Position numbers and translations under genes: made by a program. DNA of 64,000 nucleotides from Pseudomonas tumuqii (GTDB lineage: Bacteria > Pseudomonadota > Gammaproteobacteria > Pseudomonadales > Pseudomonadaceae): the NCBI RefSeq assembly GCF_013184545.1, contig NZ_JAAOJA010000008.1, positions 186,001 through 250,000 on the forward strand. The letters run 5' to 3'. Positions 9,070 through 19,668 of the stretch are shown in pieces (the stretch's first letter is position 1; each line of letters begins with the position of its first letter). The notes beneath the pieces were generated by a model, which worked only from the letters and a program-made list of their open reading frames with translations, made no database searches and had not been told where the DNA came from.

Positions 9070-12000
9070 TCATAACGGAGTTTCCAGGGCAGCATCGGTA
9101 CGCACGCCGCGCCAGCGGTTGACCCGGTGGCGCAGGCGATCGAAATACAGGTAGATCACCGGGGTGGTGTAGAGCGTCAGCAACTGGCTGAGGATCAGCC
9201 CGCCGACGATGGTGATGCCCAGCGGCTGACGCATTTCCGAGCCTTCGGCGCTGCCCAGCACCAGCGGCAGGGCGCCGAGGATCGCCGCCAGGGTGGTCAT
9301 CATGATCGGCCGAAAACGCAGCAGACAGGCACGGCGGATCGACTCCTGCGGGCTCAGCTGCTCCTGACGCTCCAGCTGCAGGGCCAGGTCGATCATCAGG
9401 ATGGCGTTCTTCTTGACAATGCCGATCAGCAGGAACAGGCCGAGCAGCGAGATCAGGCTGAATTCGATGCTCATCAGCTGCAGCGCGAGCAAGGCGCCGA
9501 CTCCGGCCGAGGGCAAGGTGGAGAGGATGGTCAGCGGGTGGATATAGCTCTCGTAGAGCACGCCGAGGACGATATACACCACGCCCAGCGCCAGCAGGAT
9601 CATCCAGGGCTGGTTCTGCTGGGTCTGCTGGAAGGCGCCACCGGTGCCGCCGAGCATGCCCTGCACCTCGGTCGGCAGGTTGAGGCGCGCCACCGTACGT
9701 TCGATGGCCACACTGGCCTGCTCCAGGCTGACGCCTTCGGCCAGGGCGAAGCCGATATTCTCCGCGGCGAACTGGCCCTGGTGGTGCACCCGATCCTCTT
9801 CCAGGCTGCGCTCCCAGCGGGCGAAGCTCGACAGCGGCACCCGGGCGCCCGCGGCGCTGATCAACTGGATCTGCTCCAGCGCTTCGGGATGCTGGGCGTA
9901 TTGCGGGTTGATTTCCATCACCACGCTGTACTGGTTGAGGCTGGCGTAGATGGTCGACACCTGGCGCTGGCTGAAGGCGTTGTTGAGCACCCCGGTGATC
10001 ATCGCCATGTCCACGCCCAGGCGCTTAGCCGCAGCGCGGTCGACCAGCAGGCGGATCTGCTGGGTGCCATCGGTTTCCTTGGCGTCGATATCGGTGAGTT
10101 CGGGCAAGGCGCGCAACGCTTCGCGCACAATCGGCAGCCACTGGCGCAGCTGATCCAGATCGCCGGACAGCAGCATGTATTCGTTCTCCGAGCTGCGCCC
10201 TTCACGCCCGCCGATCTGCAGGTCTTGGTCGGGCATGAGGAACATCCGCCCGCCGGGGACCTTGGGCACCATGCGGCGCAGGCGCTCGATCACCTGTTGC
10301 GAAGACAGCTTGCGCTCGCTCACCGGTTTCAGCCGCACGATCATGAAGGCGTTGTTGATCCCGCCCGAGCCACCAATGAAACCGGCCACGCTGTCCACCG
10401 CCGGATCGGCCAGCAGCGCGCGGCGGAAGATTTCCATCTTCGGCTGCATGACCTGGAACGACAGGCCGTCGTCGCCGCGGATCATGCCGATCAGCTGGCC
10501 GGTGTCCTGCTGCGGCAGGAAGGTTTTGGGCACGCTGACGAACAGGAATACATTCAGGGCGATGGTCGCCAGCAGGCTGAACAGCATCAGCAAGGCATGC
10601 CGCAACGCCCAATCCAGGCTGCGCTGGTAAACGCCCAGTACCCGCGCTTGCACGCGCGCCCCGATGCGCTGCAGGGCATTGGCCGGCTGCGCCAGGTTCT
10701 CGGGTTTGAGCCAGCGCGCGCAGAGCATCGGCGTCAGGGTCAGCGAGACCAGCAGGGAGATGACGATGGCCACTGCCAGGGTGATGGCGAACTCATGGAA
10801 CAGGCGCTCGACGATGCCGCCCATGAACAGGATCGAGACGAACACCGCGACCAGCGACAGGTTCATCGCCAGCAGGGTGAAGCCCACCTCGCGCGCGCCC
10901 TTGAATGCGGCGGCCATGGGCGTGTCGCCGGCCTCGATATGCCGGGTGATGTTTTCCAGCACCACGATGGCGTCGTCCACCACCAGGCCGGTGGCGATGA
11001 TCAGTGCCATCAGCGACAGGTTGTTCAGCGAAAAACCGAGCAGGTGCATCACCGCGAAGGTGCCGACCAGCGACACCAGCACCGCCAGCGCCGGGATCAA
11101 CGCCGCGCGCCAGCGGCCGAGGAAGGCGAACACCACCAGAATCACCAGGGCCACGGCAATCAACAGGGTGCGCTCGGCCTCGTGCAAGGTGGCGCGGATC
11201 ACCGGCGAGCGATCCATCGCCACTGCCACCTCGACGCTGGCCGGAATCACCGCGCGCAACGCCGGCAACTGCTGGCGAATGCTGGCGATGGTTTCGATGA
11301 TATTGGCCCCGCTCTGGCGATTGACCACCAGCAGCACGGCCTGTTGGTCATTGTAGAAGCCGCTGTTGTAGCGATCCTCCACCCCATCGCTGACCGTCGC
11401 CACATCGCCCAGGCGTACGGCGGCGCCATCCTGATAGCGAATGATCAGCGGCAGGTAATCGGCGGCCTTGTCCAACTGGTCGCTGGCCTGTACCTGCCAG
11501 TGCCGGTCGCCCTGCTCCACCGCACCTTTCGGCCGCTTGGCGTTGGCCGCGGTGATCGCCTGGCGCACCTCGTCCAGGGCGATGCCGTACTGGTCGAGCA
11601 GGCGTGGCTCCAGGGCCACGCGCACCGCCGGCAGCGAGCTGCCGCCGATCGTCACTTCACCGACGCCGCTCACCTGGGCGAGCTTCTGCGCCAGGATGGT
11701 CGAAGCCACGTCATACAGCTGGCCCTTGTCGAGCACCTCGCTGGTCAGCGACAGCACCATGATCGGCGCCTGCGACGGGTTGACCTTGCGATAGGTCGGC
11801 ATCGCGCGCATGCCGCTGGGCAACAGCTCGCGCGCGGCATTGATCGCCGCCTGCACCTCACGGGCGGCGGCGTTGATGTCCTTGTCCAGCTCGAACTGCA
11901 GCATGATCCGCGTGTTGCCCTGGCTGCTGCGGCTGTTCATCTGGCTGATCCCGGCGATGGTGCCGAGCGAGCGCTCCAGCGGCGTGGCCACGCTCGCCGC

Positions 12001-12177
12001 CATGATCTGCGGGCTGGCGCCAGGCAGGCTGGCCTGCACCGTGATGGTCGGGAAATCCATCTGCGGCAGCGGCGCCACCGGCAACAGGCCGAAGCTGACG
12101 CCGCCGAGCAACAAGATCGCCAGGCTCAGCAGCAGGGTCGCCACCGGCCGGCGGATAAAGGGCGAAGACAGGTTCAC
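9070..12177 (-). CDS. muxC: RND efflux inner-membrane transporter MuxC (MdtC family)
   Basis: Proton-driven RND pump subunit of 1035 aa with 12 predicted TM helices and two large periplasmic loops. The TM4 proton-relay pair is visible in TGLVVDDAIVVLENITRHIE, and the late RND segment [19 protein letters not shown] is present. It differs from MuxB, encoded directly upstream; MdtB/MdtC and MuxB/MuxC act as two different RND subunits in one complex. It starts at GTG 12177 with AGGGG about 8 nt upstream; that Shine-Dalgarno abuts the REP element separating it from muxB. In P. aeruginosa this system exports novobiocin, aztreonam and macrolides. Confidence 0.93.
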   Translation of the reverse strand: MNLSSPFIRRPVATLLLSLAILLLGGVSFGLLPVAPLPQMDFPTITVQASLPGASPQIMAASVATPLERSLGTIAGISQMNSRSSQGNTRIMLQFELDKDINAAAREVQAAINAARELLPSGMRAMPTYRKVNPSQAPIMVLSLTSEVLDKGQLYDVASTILAQKLAQVSGVGEVTIGGSSLPAVRVALEPRLLDQYGIALDEVRQAITAANAKRPKGAVEQGDRHWQVQASDQLDKAADYLPLIIRYQDGAAVRLGDVATVSDGVEDRYNSGFYNDQQAVLLVVNRQSGANIIETIASIRQQLPALRAVIPASVEVAVAMDRSPVIRATLHEAERTLLIAVALVILVVFAFLGRWRAALIPALAVLVSLVGTFAVMHLLGFSLNNLSLMALIIATGLVVDDAIVVLENITRHIEAGDTPMAAAFKGAREVGFTLLAMNLSLVAVFVSILFMGGIVERLFHEFAITLAVAIVISLLVSLTLTPMLCARWLKPENLAQPANALQRIGARVQARVLGVYQRSLDWALRHALLMLFSLLATIALNVFLFVSVPKTFLPQQDTGQLIGMIRGDDGLSFQVMQPKMEIFRRALLADPAVDSVAGFIGGSGGINNAFMIVRLKPVSERKLSSQQVIERLRRMVPKVPGGRMFLMPDQDLQIGGREGRSSENEYMLLSGDLDQLRQWLPIVREALRALPELTDIDAKETDGTQQIRLLVDRAAAKRLGVDMAMITGVLNNAFSQRQVSTIYASLNQYSVVMEINPQYAQHPEALEQIQLISAAGARVPLSSFARWERSLEEDRVHHQGQFAAENIGFALAEGVSLEQASVAIERTVARLNLPTEVQGMLGGTGGAFQQTQQNQPWMILLALGVVYIVLGVLYESYIHPLTILSTLPSAGVGALLALQLMSIEFSLISLLGLFLLIGIVKKNAILMIDLALQLERQEQLSPQESIRRACLLRFRPIMMTTLAAILGALPLVLGSAEGSEMRQPLGITIVGGLILSQLLTLYTTPVIYLYFDRLRHRVNRWRGVRTDAALETPL

Positions 12178-12188
12178 GCCACAGCCCC

Positions 12189-12284
12189 TGTAGGAGCCAG
12201 CTTGCTGGCGATCCGAGACAACACTGCCGCATCGCCGGGACGCCGATCGCCGGGACGCCGGACCGCAGCAAGCTGGCTCCTACA
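12189..12284. repeat. Paired REP element (BIME) between muxB and muxC
   Basis: Two inverted copies of a Pseudomonas-type REP. The arms gtaggagccagcttgctg (12190-12207) and cagcaagctggctcctac (12266-12283) are perfect 18-bp reverse complements. Between them is a perfect 15-bp tandem duplication, atcgccgggacgccg, at 12231-12245 and 12246-12260. It occupies nearly the whole gap between the muxB stop and the muxC start and ends right beside the muxC ribosome-binding site. REP pairs inside operons can stabilise upstream mRNA or attenuate downstream genes. Confidence 0.9.
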
Positions 12285-12292
12285 AAAAACAC

Positions 12293-15200
12293 TCATACCA
12301 ACACCCCCGCCGCACTGCGTCCGGTCAGGCGCCGCGACAGGCGGTCGAAGTACAGGTAGATCACCGGGGTGGTGAACAGCGTCAGCAGCTGGCTGAGCAG
12401 CAGCCCGCCGACCATCACCAGACCCAGCGGCTGACGCAGCTCGGCGCCGGAACCGGAGGCCAGCATCAGCGGGATGGCGCCGAACAGCGCGGCCAGGGTG
12501 GTCATCAGGATCGGCCGGAAACGCAACAGCGCCGCCTGATAGATCGCCGCCTCAGGCTGCATGCCCTGGTTGCGCTCGGCATCGAGGGCGAAGTCGATCA
12601 TCATGATCGCGTTCTTCTTGACGATGCCGATCAACAGAATGATGCCGATGATCGCGATCAGACCCAGGTCGTTGCCGGTCAAGAGCAACGCCAGCAGCGC
12701 GCCGACCCCGGCCGAAGGCAAGGTCGAGAGGATGGTGATCGGGTGAATGTAGCTCTCGTAGAGCACGCCGAGGACGATGTACATGGTGACGATCGCCGCC
12801 AGGATCAGCAGCAGGGTGCTCGACAGGGACGCGCGGAAGGCCTCGGCCGCGCCCTGGAACTGGGTCTGCACCCCGCCCGGCAAGCCGATGTCCTGCTGCA
12901 CCCGTTCGATCACCGCCACCGCCTCGCCGAGGGACACCCCTGCGGCCAGGTTGAACGACAGGGTCGCCGCCGGGAACTGGCCGATGTGGTTGATCAGCAG
13001 GCTGGCGGCGCGCTCGTCGATGCTCGCCAGCGACGACAAGGGGATTTGCCCGCCTGCGGCTGTCGCCACATGGATCTGGCGCAGCGCGGCCGGGCCGATA
13101 CTGCCGGCATTTTCGCTTTCCAGCACCACCCGGTACTGGCTGGCCTGGGTATAGATGGTGGATATCTGCCGCTGGCCAAAGGCATCGTAGAGGGCATCGT
13201 CGATATCGGCGATGCTCACGCCGAGGCGCCCGGCGCTGTCCCGGTCGATCTCAAGGAACACCTGCAGGCCACGACTTTGCAGGTCGCTGGCGACATCGCT
13301 GAGTTGTGGCTGCTGGCGCAGCGCGGCGACCAGTTTGGGCACCCATTGTTCCAGCAGCGCCTGCTCCGGCGACTCCAGGCTGAACTGGAACTGGGTACGA
13401 CTGACCCGATCCTCGATGGTCAGGTCCTGCACCGGCTGCAGGTACAGTTCGATGCCGCTGAGCTTGGCCAATTGCGGTCGCAGGCGCTCGATCACCTGGC
13501 TGGCGGTTACATCGCGCTCGGCATGCGGCTTGAGATTGATCAGCAGGCGCCCGCTGTTGAGGGTCGGGTTGTCGCCATCCACGCCGATGTAGGACGACAG
13601 GCTGACCACCGCCGGGTCCTGCAGGATCACCTCGGCCAGGCGCTGCTGGCGCTCGCTCATGGCGCCGAAGGAAATCGACTGCGGCGCCTCGGAAATCCCC
13701 TGGATCACCCCGGTGTCCTGCACCGGGAAAAAGCCCTTGGGCACGGCCAGGTAGAGCAGCACGGTCAGGGCCAGGGTGGCGATGGCGACCAGCAGGGTCA
13801 GCGGCTGACGCTTGAGCACCCACTGCAGCCAGATGCCATAGCGCGCGATCATGCCGTCGATCAACACACCACTGACCTTGTAGAAACGCCCCTGCTGCGC
13901 CTGCGGCTCATGCTTGAGCAGGCGCGCGCACATCATTGGCGTCAGCGTCAGCGAAACCACCAGGGAAATCAGGATCGCCACCGCCAGGGTGATGGCGAAC
14001 TCGCGGAACAGCCGGCCCACCACATCGGCCATGAACAGCAGCGGAATCAGCACCGCAATCAGCGAGATGGTCAGCGAGATCAGGGTGAAGCCGATCTGCC
14101 TGGCGCCCTTGAGCGCCGCATTCAGCGGGGTTTCGCCGGCTTCCAGGTGGCGGGCGATGTTTTCCAGCATGACGATGGCGTCGTCGACCACGAAGCCGGT
14201 GGCGATGGTCAGGGCCATCAGGGTCAGATTGTTGATGGTGAAGCCGGCCAGGTACATCACGCCGAAAGTGCCAATCAGCGACAGCGGCACGACGATCGAC
14301 GGAATGATCGTCGCCGACAGTTTGCGCAGGAACAGGAAGGTCACCAGCACCACCAGCAGCACCGCCAGCAGCAACTCGTGCTGCACATCCGTCACCGCGG
14401 CGCGAATGGTCTGGGTGCGGTCGGTCAGCACGCTGACCTCGACATTGGCCGGCAAGCCTTCGCTGAGGCTGGGCAGCAAGGCCTGGATGCGCTCGACCAC
14501 CTCGATCACATTGGCGCCGGGCTGGCGCTGGACATTGACCAGCACCGCTTCGTTGCGGTTGGCCCAGGCCGCCAGGCGATTGTTTTCCGCGCCATCGATG
14601 ATCTCGGCGACATCCTTCAGGCGCAGCGCCGCGCCGTCCTGGTAACTCAAGATCAGCTCGCGGTATTCGTCCGGCGACTTCAGCTGGTCGTTGGCATCCA
14701 GTTGCGAGACCCGGGTCGGGCCGTCGAAGTTGCCCTTCGGCTGGTTGACGTTGCTCGCGGTGATCAGGCTGCGCACATCGGAGAGGTTCAGGCCATAGGC
14801 GGCCAGGGCCTGCGGATTGACCCGGATACGCACCGCCGGGCGCTGGCCGCCGGCCAGGGTGACCAGGCCGACGCCGCTGGTTTGCGCCAGTTTCTGCGCC
14901 AGGCGGGTATCGACCAGGTCGAAGACCTGCGGCAACGGCAGGCTGTCCGAACGTATCGCCAGGGTCAGCACCGGGGTGTCCGCCGGGTTGACCTTGTTGT
15001 ACACCGGCGGCGCCGGCAGGTCGTCGGGCAGCAGGTTGCTGGCGCCGTTGATCGCGGCCTGCACTTCCTGCTCGGCGACATCCAGGTGCACGTCCAGATT
15101 GAAGCGCAGGGTGATCACCGAGGCGCCGCCCGAGCTGGTCGAGGACATCTGCTTCAAGCCCGCCATCTGGCCGAGCTGGCGCTCCAGCGGCGCGGTCACC

Positions 15201-15385
15201 GCACTGGTCATCACATCCGGGCTGGCGCCGGGATAGAGGGTCATCACGCGAATGGTCGGGTAATCCACCTCGGGCAGCGCCGACACCGGCAGCAGGCGAT
15301 AGGCGATCAGGCCGCTGAGGAAGATCGCCAGCATGATCAGGGTGGTGGCGACCGGGCGCAGGATGAACAGGCGGGAGGCGTTCAT
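12293..15385 (-). CDS. muxB: RND efflux inner-membrane transporter MuxB (MdtB family)
   Basis: First of two RND pump subunits in the operon, 1030 aa, with the usual duplicated 6-TM plus periplasmic-loop layout. The N-terminus ([20 protein letters not shown]) is typical of MdtB-like proteins, and the TM4 acidic pair lies in [20 protein letters not shown]. The late motif [19 protein letters not shown] is intact. Its ATG overlaps the muxA stop (ATGA), so translation is probably coupled. Full-length, with no frameshift seen. Confidence 0.93.
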   Translation of the reverse strand: MNASRLFILRPVATTLIMLAIFLSGLIAYRLLPVSALPEVDYPTIRVMTLYPGASPDVMTSAVTAPLERQLGQMAGLKQMSSTSSGGASVITLRFNLDVHLDVAEQEVQAAINGASNLLPDDLPAPPVYNKVNPADTPVLTLAIRSDSLPLPQVFDLVDTRLAQKLAQTSGVGLVTLAGGQRPAVRIRVNPQALAAYGLNLSDVRSLITASNVNQPKGNFDGPTRVSQLDANDQLKSPDEYRELILSYQDGAALRLKDVAEIIDGAENNRLAAWANRNEAVLVNVQRQPGANVIEVVERIQALLPSLSEGLPANVEVSVLTDRTQTIRAAVTDVQHELLLAVLLVVLVTFLFLRKLSATIIPSIVVPLSLIGTFGVMYLAGFTINNLTLMALTIATGFVVDDAIVMLENIARHLEAGETPLNAALKGARQIGFTLISLTISLIAVLIPLLFMADVVGRLFREFAITLAVAILISLVVSLTLTPMMCARLLKHEPQAQQGRFYKVSGVLIDGMIARYGIWLQWVLKRQPLTLLVAIATLALTVLLYLAVPKGFFPVQDTGVIQGISEAPQSISFGAMSERQQRLAEVILQDPAVVSLSSYIGVDGDNPTLNSGRLLINLKPHAERDVTASQVIERLRPQLAKLSGIELYLQPVQDLTIEDRVSRTQFQFSLESPEQALLEQWVPKLVAALRQQPQLSDVASDLQSRGLQVFLEIDRDSAGRLGVSIADIDDALYDAFGQRQISTIYTQASQYRVVLESENAGSIGPAALRQIHVATAAGGQIPLSSLASIDERAASLLINHIGQFPAATLSFNLAAGVSLGEAVAVIERVQQDIGLPGGVQTQFQGAAEAFRASLSSTLLLILAAIVTMYIVLGVLYESYIHPITILSTLPSAGVGALLALLLTGNDLGLIAIIGIILLIGIVKKNAIMMIDFALDAERNQGMQPEAAIYQAALLRFRPILMTTLAALFGAIPLMLASGSGAELRQPLGLVMVGGLLLSQLLTLFTTPVIYLYFDRLSRRLTGRSAAGVLV

Positions 15386-16593
15386 GCGTCTGCCGGTGTG
15401 CGCGCGGTGCTTTGTTTGGCGGTCGGTGCCTGGCCTTCGCCGACCACCTCGACGGTGCTGCCGTCACGCAGGCGGTCGGTGCCCTCCAGCACCAGGCGCT
15501 CGCCGACAGCGACGCCCGCCTCGATCAGGGTCATCTGGCCATTGCTCGGCCCGACCACGATCGGGCGCACCTGCACCTTGTCGTGCTCATCGATCACATA
15601 GACGAAGGTACCGCGCGTACCGAACTGCAGGGCCGCCGCGGGAATCAGCAGGGCCCGCTCGCGGGTTTCCACCAGCAGGCGGACGTTGACGAACTGATTG
15701 GGGAACAGCAGCTCTTCGGCATTCTCGAAGCGCGCCTTGAGCTTGACCGTACCGGTGGCGGTATCGATCAGGTTGTCCAGGCTCTCGAGGCGCCCTTCGG
15801 CCAGTTTGAGTTTCTCGTTGCGGTCCCAGGCTTCGACGCGCAAGGTCTGCCCCGCCCGGAACTGGCGCAGCACCGCCGGCAACTCGGCCTCGGGCAAGGT
15901 GAACATCAGGGAAATTGGCAGGGTCTGGGTAATCACCACCAGCGGCAGAGCATCGCTGGAATTGACCAGGTTGCCGAGATCCACCTGACGCAGGCCGAGC
16001 CGTCCGCTGATCGGCGCGCGCACCTGGGTGAAGTCCAGATTCAGGCGCGCCTCGGCCACTGCCGCCTGATTGCTCTTGAGGGTGCCGCGGTACTGATTGA
16101 CCAGGGCCTGCTGGGTGTCGAGGGTCTGCTTGGCGATCGAGTCTTCGTCGTACAGGCCTCGGTAACGCGCCAGGTCCGACTCGGCATTGCGCAACTGCGC
16201 CTGATTTTCCTGCTCCGCCCCCAGGGCCTGTTGCAGGGCCACTTCATAAGGCCGCGGATCGATCACCGCGAGCAGATCGCCGGCCTTGACCCGCTGGCCG
16301 TCCTCGAACAGCAGCTTGACCAGCTCGCCTGTCACCCGGCCGCGCACATTGACCGTGTTGTAGGCGGTCACGGTGCCCAGGGCCTTCAGCTCGACCGGGA
16401 AACTGCCTTGCGTGACAGTCACCACCCGCACCGGTACCGGACCGCCGTCGCGCCAGCGACCGTCGGCCTGGCTCTGCGGTTTGGCAGGCCAGAACCACCA
16501 GATCAGCACGAGCAGCAACGCCAACAGAATCAGGCCGATCAGCCATTGGCGCGACTGCTTCGAGGTACGGGGTATTGCAGTTGTTTCAGGCAT
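15382..16593 (-). CDS. muxA: RND efflux periplasmic adaptor MuxA (MdtA family membrane-fusion protein)
   Basis: Periplasmic adaptor linking the MuxBC pumps to OpmB, 403 aa. One N-terminal TM (about 16-34, [18 protein letters not shown]) anchors it. Next come the lipoyl/barrel-sandwich part ([20 protein letters not shown] and its partner strand [17 protein letters not shown]), an alpha-helical hairpin, a beta-barrel and a C-terminal membrane-proximal domain. ATG 16593 follows AGGAAGTG. First gene of muxABC-opmB. The 115-bp region upstream shows no recognisable regulator gene. Confidence 0.93.
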   Translation of the reverse strand: MPETTAIPRTSKQSRQWLIGLILLALLLVLIWWFWPAKPQSQADGRWRDGGPVPVRVVTVTQGSFPVELKALGTVTAYNTVNVRGRVTGELVKLLFEDGQRVKAGDLLAVIDPRPYEVALQQALGAEQENQAQLRNAESDLARYRGLYDEDSIAKQTLDTQQALVNQYRGTLKSNQAAVAEARLNLDFTQVRAPISGRLGLRQVDLGNLVNSSDALPLVVITQTLPISLMFTLPEAELPAVLRQFRAGQTLRVEAWDRNEKLKLAEGRLESLDNLIDTATGTVKLKARFENAEELLFPNQFVNVRLLVETRERALLIPAAALQFGTRGTFVYVIDEHDKVQVRPIVVGPSNGQMTLIEAGVAVGERLVLEGTDRLRDGSTVEVVGEGQAPTAKQSTARTPADA

Positions 16594-16707
16594 GGCAGGG
16601 TCACTTCCTTTGAATGCCTGAACGATAAGCAGTGTCAGCCATGAAGCAAAGCCTCTTTACCGGCTATTTACCTCCGGCTGACGTGGCTAAGCCCCTGAGC
16701 CACAAAT

Positions 16708-16735
16708 GAAAACGGCCTCCAAGGGAGGCCGTCGG
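16708..16735 (-). terminator. Rho-independent terminator of tpx
   Basis: On the minus strand a hairpin with arms ACGGCCTCC and GGAGGCCGT and a short loop is followed by TTTTC. It starts about 16 nt downstream of the tpx stop. Confidence 0.8.
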
Positions 16736-16750
16736 CTGTGTTGCCAGGTG

Positions 16751-17251
16751 TTACTTGAGCACCGCCAGGGCCGCCTCGTAGTTAGGCTCGCTGCCGATCT
16801 CGGCGACCAGCTCGCTGTGCAGGACCTTGTCGTTCTCGTCCAGCACCACCACGGCGCGGGCGGCGACGCCGGCCAACGGGCCGTCGGCGATGGCTACGCC
16901 GTAGTTCTTGAGAAAGTCGGAACCGCGCATGGTCGACAGGTTGACCACGTTCTCCAGGCCTTCGGCACCGCAGAAGCGCGCCTGGGCGAACGGCAGGTCG
17001 GCGGAAATGCACAGCACCACGGTGTTAGCCAGCTTGCTGGCACTGGCGTTGAAGGTGCGCACCGAAGTGGCGCAGGTCGGGGTGTCGATGCTGGGGAAAA
17101 TATTCAGCACTTTGCGCTTGCCGGCCAGGCTGGCCAGGCTGACATCGGCCAGACCGGCGCCAACCAGGGTGAAGGCCGGAGCCTGCTGACCGACCTGTGG
17201 CAGCTGGCCATCGACTTGTACCGGGGTGCCACGCAGGGTTACTTGAGTCAT
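16751..17251 (-). CDS. tpx: Thiol peroxidase Tpx (atypical 2-Cys peroxiredoxin)
   Basis: Periplasmic or cytosolic thioredoxin-dependent peroxidase of 166 aa reducing H2O2 and organic hydroperoxides. The peroxidatic Cys60 sits in [17 protein letters not shown] and the resolving Cys94 in [12 protein letters not shown], the spacing of E. coli Tpx (Cys61/Cys95). The start [10 protein letters not shown] is preceded by GAGGAC; a longer in-frame start at 17281 is less likely. Probably transcribed alone: a terminator follows and 170 bp separate it from the upstream reductase gene. Confidence 0.95.
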   Translation of the reverse strand: MTQVTLRGTPVQVDGQLPQVGQQAPAFTLVGAGLADVSLASLAGKRKVLNIFPSIDTPTCATSVRTFNASASKLANTVVLCISADLPFAQARFCGAEGLENVVNLSTMRGSDFLKNYGVAIADGPLAGVAARAVVVLDENDKVLHSELVAEIGSEPNYEAALAVLK

Positions 17252-17428
17252 TGGGGTGTCCTCTTTTGTCGGGGAATGCAAACGAAAGCAGAGTTAAGCA
17301 TGCCTCCTATGAAAAAACTCCGAAACAGGGTTTTTTCCTTGCGCCATCGGCTGCTGAATGGGCCTCGTGCCTGTTGGCTTGTGGGGACAGACACCCCACA
17401 TGCAACAGTTCACGTGGACAGCGCCTTA

Positions 17429-18421
17429 TCAGTCCACCCGCACCAGTACCCGGCCAACCAGCTTGCCGGCGAGTATCTGGCCGATGGCTGCGGGCAATTG
17501 CTGCAGACTGACTTCGGTGACCAGGCGCTCGAGGTCGTCGAGCTTCCATTGTAGCGAGAGCTTGTCCCACATGGAGGCTTTGACCACCAGCGGCAGTTCG
17601 ACCGAGTCGACCCCCAACAGGTTGACTCCGCGCAGGATGAACGGCAGCACGCTGCCCTTGAATGCCACCCCGGCAGTCAACCCGCAGCAAGCGGCACTGC
17701 CACCGTAGCGCAGCGACTTGACCACATTGAACAGAATATCGCCGCCGACGGTGTCCACCGCGCCCGCCCATTGCTCCTTGAGCAGCGGGCGCTCCGCGCC
17801 TTCCTGCAGCTCGTTGCGCGGGACTATCTGCCGGGCGCCCAGGCCCTTGAGGAACTCGCCCTGTTCGGCCTTGCCGGTGGACGCCGCCACGCTGTAGCCA
17901 AGCTGGTTGAGCAAGGCCACGGCCACACTGCCCACGCCTCCGGTCGCCCCCGTCACCAGAACCGGCCCGGCAGCCGGGAGCACACCGGCTTGCTCCAGCT
18001 TGTCGACGCACAGCGCCGCGGTCAGGCCCGCAGTACCCAGTACCATGGCCTCGCGCAGGGACAAGCCTTGCGGCCGTTTCAGCGCCCAGGCCGACGGAAT
18101 CCGAATGTACTGGGCAAAGCCGCCCGCAGTATTCATGCCCAGGTCATAGCCGGTCACGATCACCTCATCGCCCACGCTGAATTCGGCGACGCTCGACTGC
18201 TCGACCACGCCCGCGGCATCGATGCCCGGGGTATGCGGAAACTGTTTGGTCACGCCACGGTTGCCACTGGCGGACAGGGCATCCTTGTAGTTCAACGACG
18301 AGTAGCTGACCCGAATCAACAGTTCGCCGGCCGGCAGTTCGCCGATAGTGCGCTGGACAATCACTTGCTCGAACTCGCCGGTCGCGCTTTCGCGGGCCTG
18401 CAGTGCTGTGAACGTGGTCAT
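17429..18421 (-). CDS. acuI: YhdH/AcuI family quinone oxidoreductase (acrylyl-CoA reductase-like MDR)
   Basis: Zinc-free medium-chain dehydrogenase/reductase of 330 aa. The GroES-like N-terminal half contains LNYKDALSASGNRGV and PHTPGIDAAGVVE; the Rossmann half carries the NADPH loop TGATGGVGSVAVALLNQLGY. YhdH/AcuI members reduce acrylyl-CoA to propionyl-CoA, which detoxifies a reactive intermediate; that substrate is inferred from the family. The ATG at 18421 is preferred over 18427 because GGGGG lies 6 nt before it. 20 bp separate it from the sohB stop, so they may be cotranscribed. The gene symbol is tentative. Confidence 0.88.
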   Translation of the reverse strand: MTTFTALQARESATGEFEQVIVQRTIGELPAGELLIRVSYSSLNYKDALSASGNRGVTKQFPHTPGIDAAGVVEQSSVAEFSVGDEVIVTGYDLGMNTAGGFAQYIRIPSAWALKRPQGLSLREAMVLGTAGLTAALCVDKLEQAGVLPAAGPVLVTGATGGVGSVAVALLNQLGYSVAASTGKAEQGEFLKGLGARQIVPRNELQEGAERPLLKEQWAGAVDTVGGDILFNVVKSLRYGGSAACCGLTAGVAFKGSVLPFILRGVNLLGVDSVELPLVVKASMWDKLSLQWKLDDLERLVTEVSLQQLPAAIGQILAGKLVGRVLVRVD

Positions 18422-18446
18422 CTTCATCCCCCAGGGTAAAAGTGGA

Positions 18447-19466
18447 TTACCAGAAACGCTGCTGATTGAGGTGGCTTAGCCAGTTCATGGTGAAACGGTC
18501 CAAGGCGACGCTGGCCGCCAGACCGACTCGTTCCTGCAGACTTTTCTTCTCGGCGTAGTGCAGGTGAAACAGCTCGGCCTCCTTGGCCCGCTCGGCCAGG
18601 TATTCGTCGCTGGTCTTGAGTTCATCGACCAGTTGTTTTTCCAGCGCGGCCAGGCCCAGCCAGACTTCGCCGGTGGCGATGTCGTCGATGTCCAGTTGCG
18701 GCCGATAGCGGGCGACGAAGTTCTTGAACAGCTCATGGATGACTTCCAGGTCTTCCTGGAACTTCTCCCGGCCCTTCTCGGTATTCTCGCCAAAGACGGT
18801 CAGGGTGCGCTTGTACTCGCCAGCGGTAAGCACCTCGAAGTCGATGTCGTGCTTTTTAAGCAGGCGGTGCACGTTGGGCAACTGGGCAACCACGCCGATC
18901 GAACCGAGCATGGCAAAGGGCGCGGAAATGATCTTCTCGCCGATACAGGCCATCATGTAGCCGCCACTGGCCGCGACTTTATCGATGCAGATGGTCAGCG
19001 GGATGCCCGCCTGGCGAATACGCACCAGCTGCGAGCTGGCCAGGCCATAGCTGTGCACCATGCCGCCGCCGCTTTCCAGGCGCAGCACCACTTCATCCTG
19101 AGGGGTGGCCAGACTCAGCAAGGCGGTGATTTCATGGCGCAAGCTGTCAGTCGCCGAGGCCTTGATATCGCCATCGAAGTCCAGCACGAATACCCGCGGT
19201 TTGTGCCCCCCGGCTTTCTTCGCCGCCTTGGCCGCCTTGACCTCTTCCTTGTGCGCCGCCTTGAGTTGATCCTTGTCCAGCACGGCATGCTCGAGACGAT
19301 GGCGCAGCTGCTTGTAGAAGTCGTTGAGCTTGTCCACCTGCAACTGTCCGACCACACGCCGGCCCTTGCTGCGGGCCGCAACGGCTGCCAGCAGAATCAC
19401 CAGGATAGCCACAACCAGCGTTACCGTTTTGGCCAGAAAGGCCGCATATTCTGCGAAAAACTCCAC
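18447..19466 (-). CDS. sohB: Inner-membrane S49 family protease SohB
   Basis: Membrane-anchored serine protease of the SppA/SohB family, 339 aa. One N-terminal TM (about residues 10-30, LAKTVTLVVAILVILLAAV) is followed by a charged Lys/Ala-rich helix and the S49 domain. The Ser-Lys dyad is recognised as the Ser in KVAASGGYMMACIG and the Lys in AGEYKRTLTVF; LGSIGVVAQLPN is also conserved. GTG 19466 is the preferred start (MEFFAEYAAFLAK) because GAGGGG lies 6 nt upstream and homologues begin here; longer ATG starts reach 19637. Divergent from the phosphatase gene. Confidence 0.9.
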   Translation of the reverse strand: MEFFAEYAAFLAKTVTLVVAILVILLAAVAARSKGRRVVGQLQVDKLNDFYKQLRHRLEHAVLDKDQLKAAHKEEVKAAKAAKKAGGHKPRVFVLDFDGDIKASATDSLRHEITALLSLATPQDEVVLRLESGGGMVHSYGLASSQLVRIRQAGIPLTICIDKVAASGGYMMACIGEKIISAPFAMLGSIGVVAQLPNVHRLLKKHDIDFEVLTAGEYKRTLTVFGENTEKGREKFQEDLEVIHELFKNFVARYRPQLDIDDIATGEVWLGLAALEKQLVDELKTSDEYLAERAKEAELFHLHYAEKKSLQERVGLAASVALDRFTMNWLSHLNQQRFW

Positions 19467-19668
19467 GCATTTCCCCTCATTATCCATTCCAGCGCCAGTG
19501 TCGCTCGGCGCTCGTTTCAACCAAGCATACCGACGCCACCGGCTGGCGGCCAGTTGCCTGGCATACCGGCATGAATGACGGCCCATAAATTCAAACAAGC
19601 GTATGTTTTTTCGTTGACAGGCCTGCGTGATCCCCATACGCTCGGCGAACTTTCAGCGGACCGGGACA

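Noticed and set aside
9127..12375. Plus-strand 1082-codon frame opposite muxC
   Set aside because: Shadow ORF, rich in Gln, His, Asp and Arg with no motifs; the minus strand is an intact RND transporter.
12743..15601. Plus-strand 952-codon frame opposite muxB
   Set aside because: Shadow of muxB, with the same low-complexity antisense composition.
17300..17335. A-rich and T-rich tracts (gaaaaaactcc...gggttttttcc) upstream of tpx
   Set aside because: The arms do not pair as a clean GC stem, so a terminator call is not supported.
19590..19610. caaac...gtttt pattern resembling a PsrA fatty-acid regulator box upstream of the phosphatase
   Set aside because: The spacing between half-sites is 8 bp rather than 2-4, so it does not fit the PsrA consensus.
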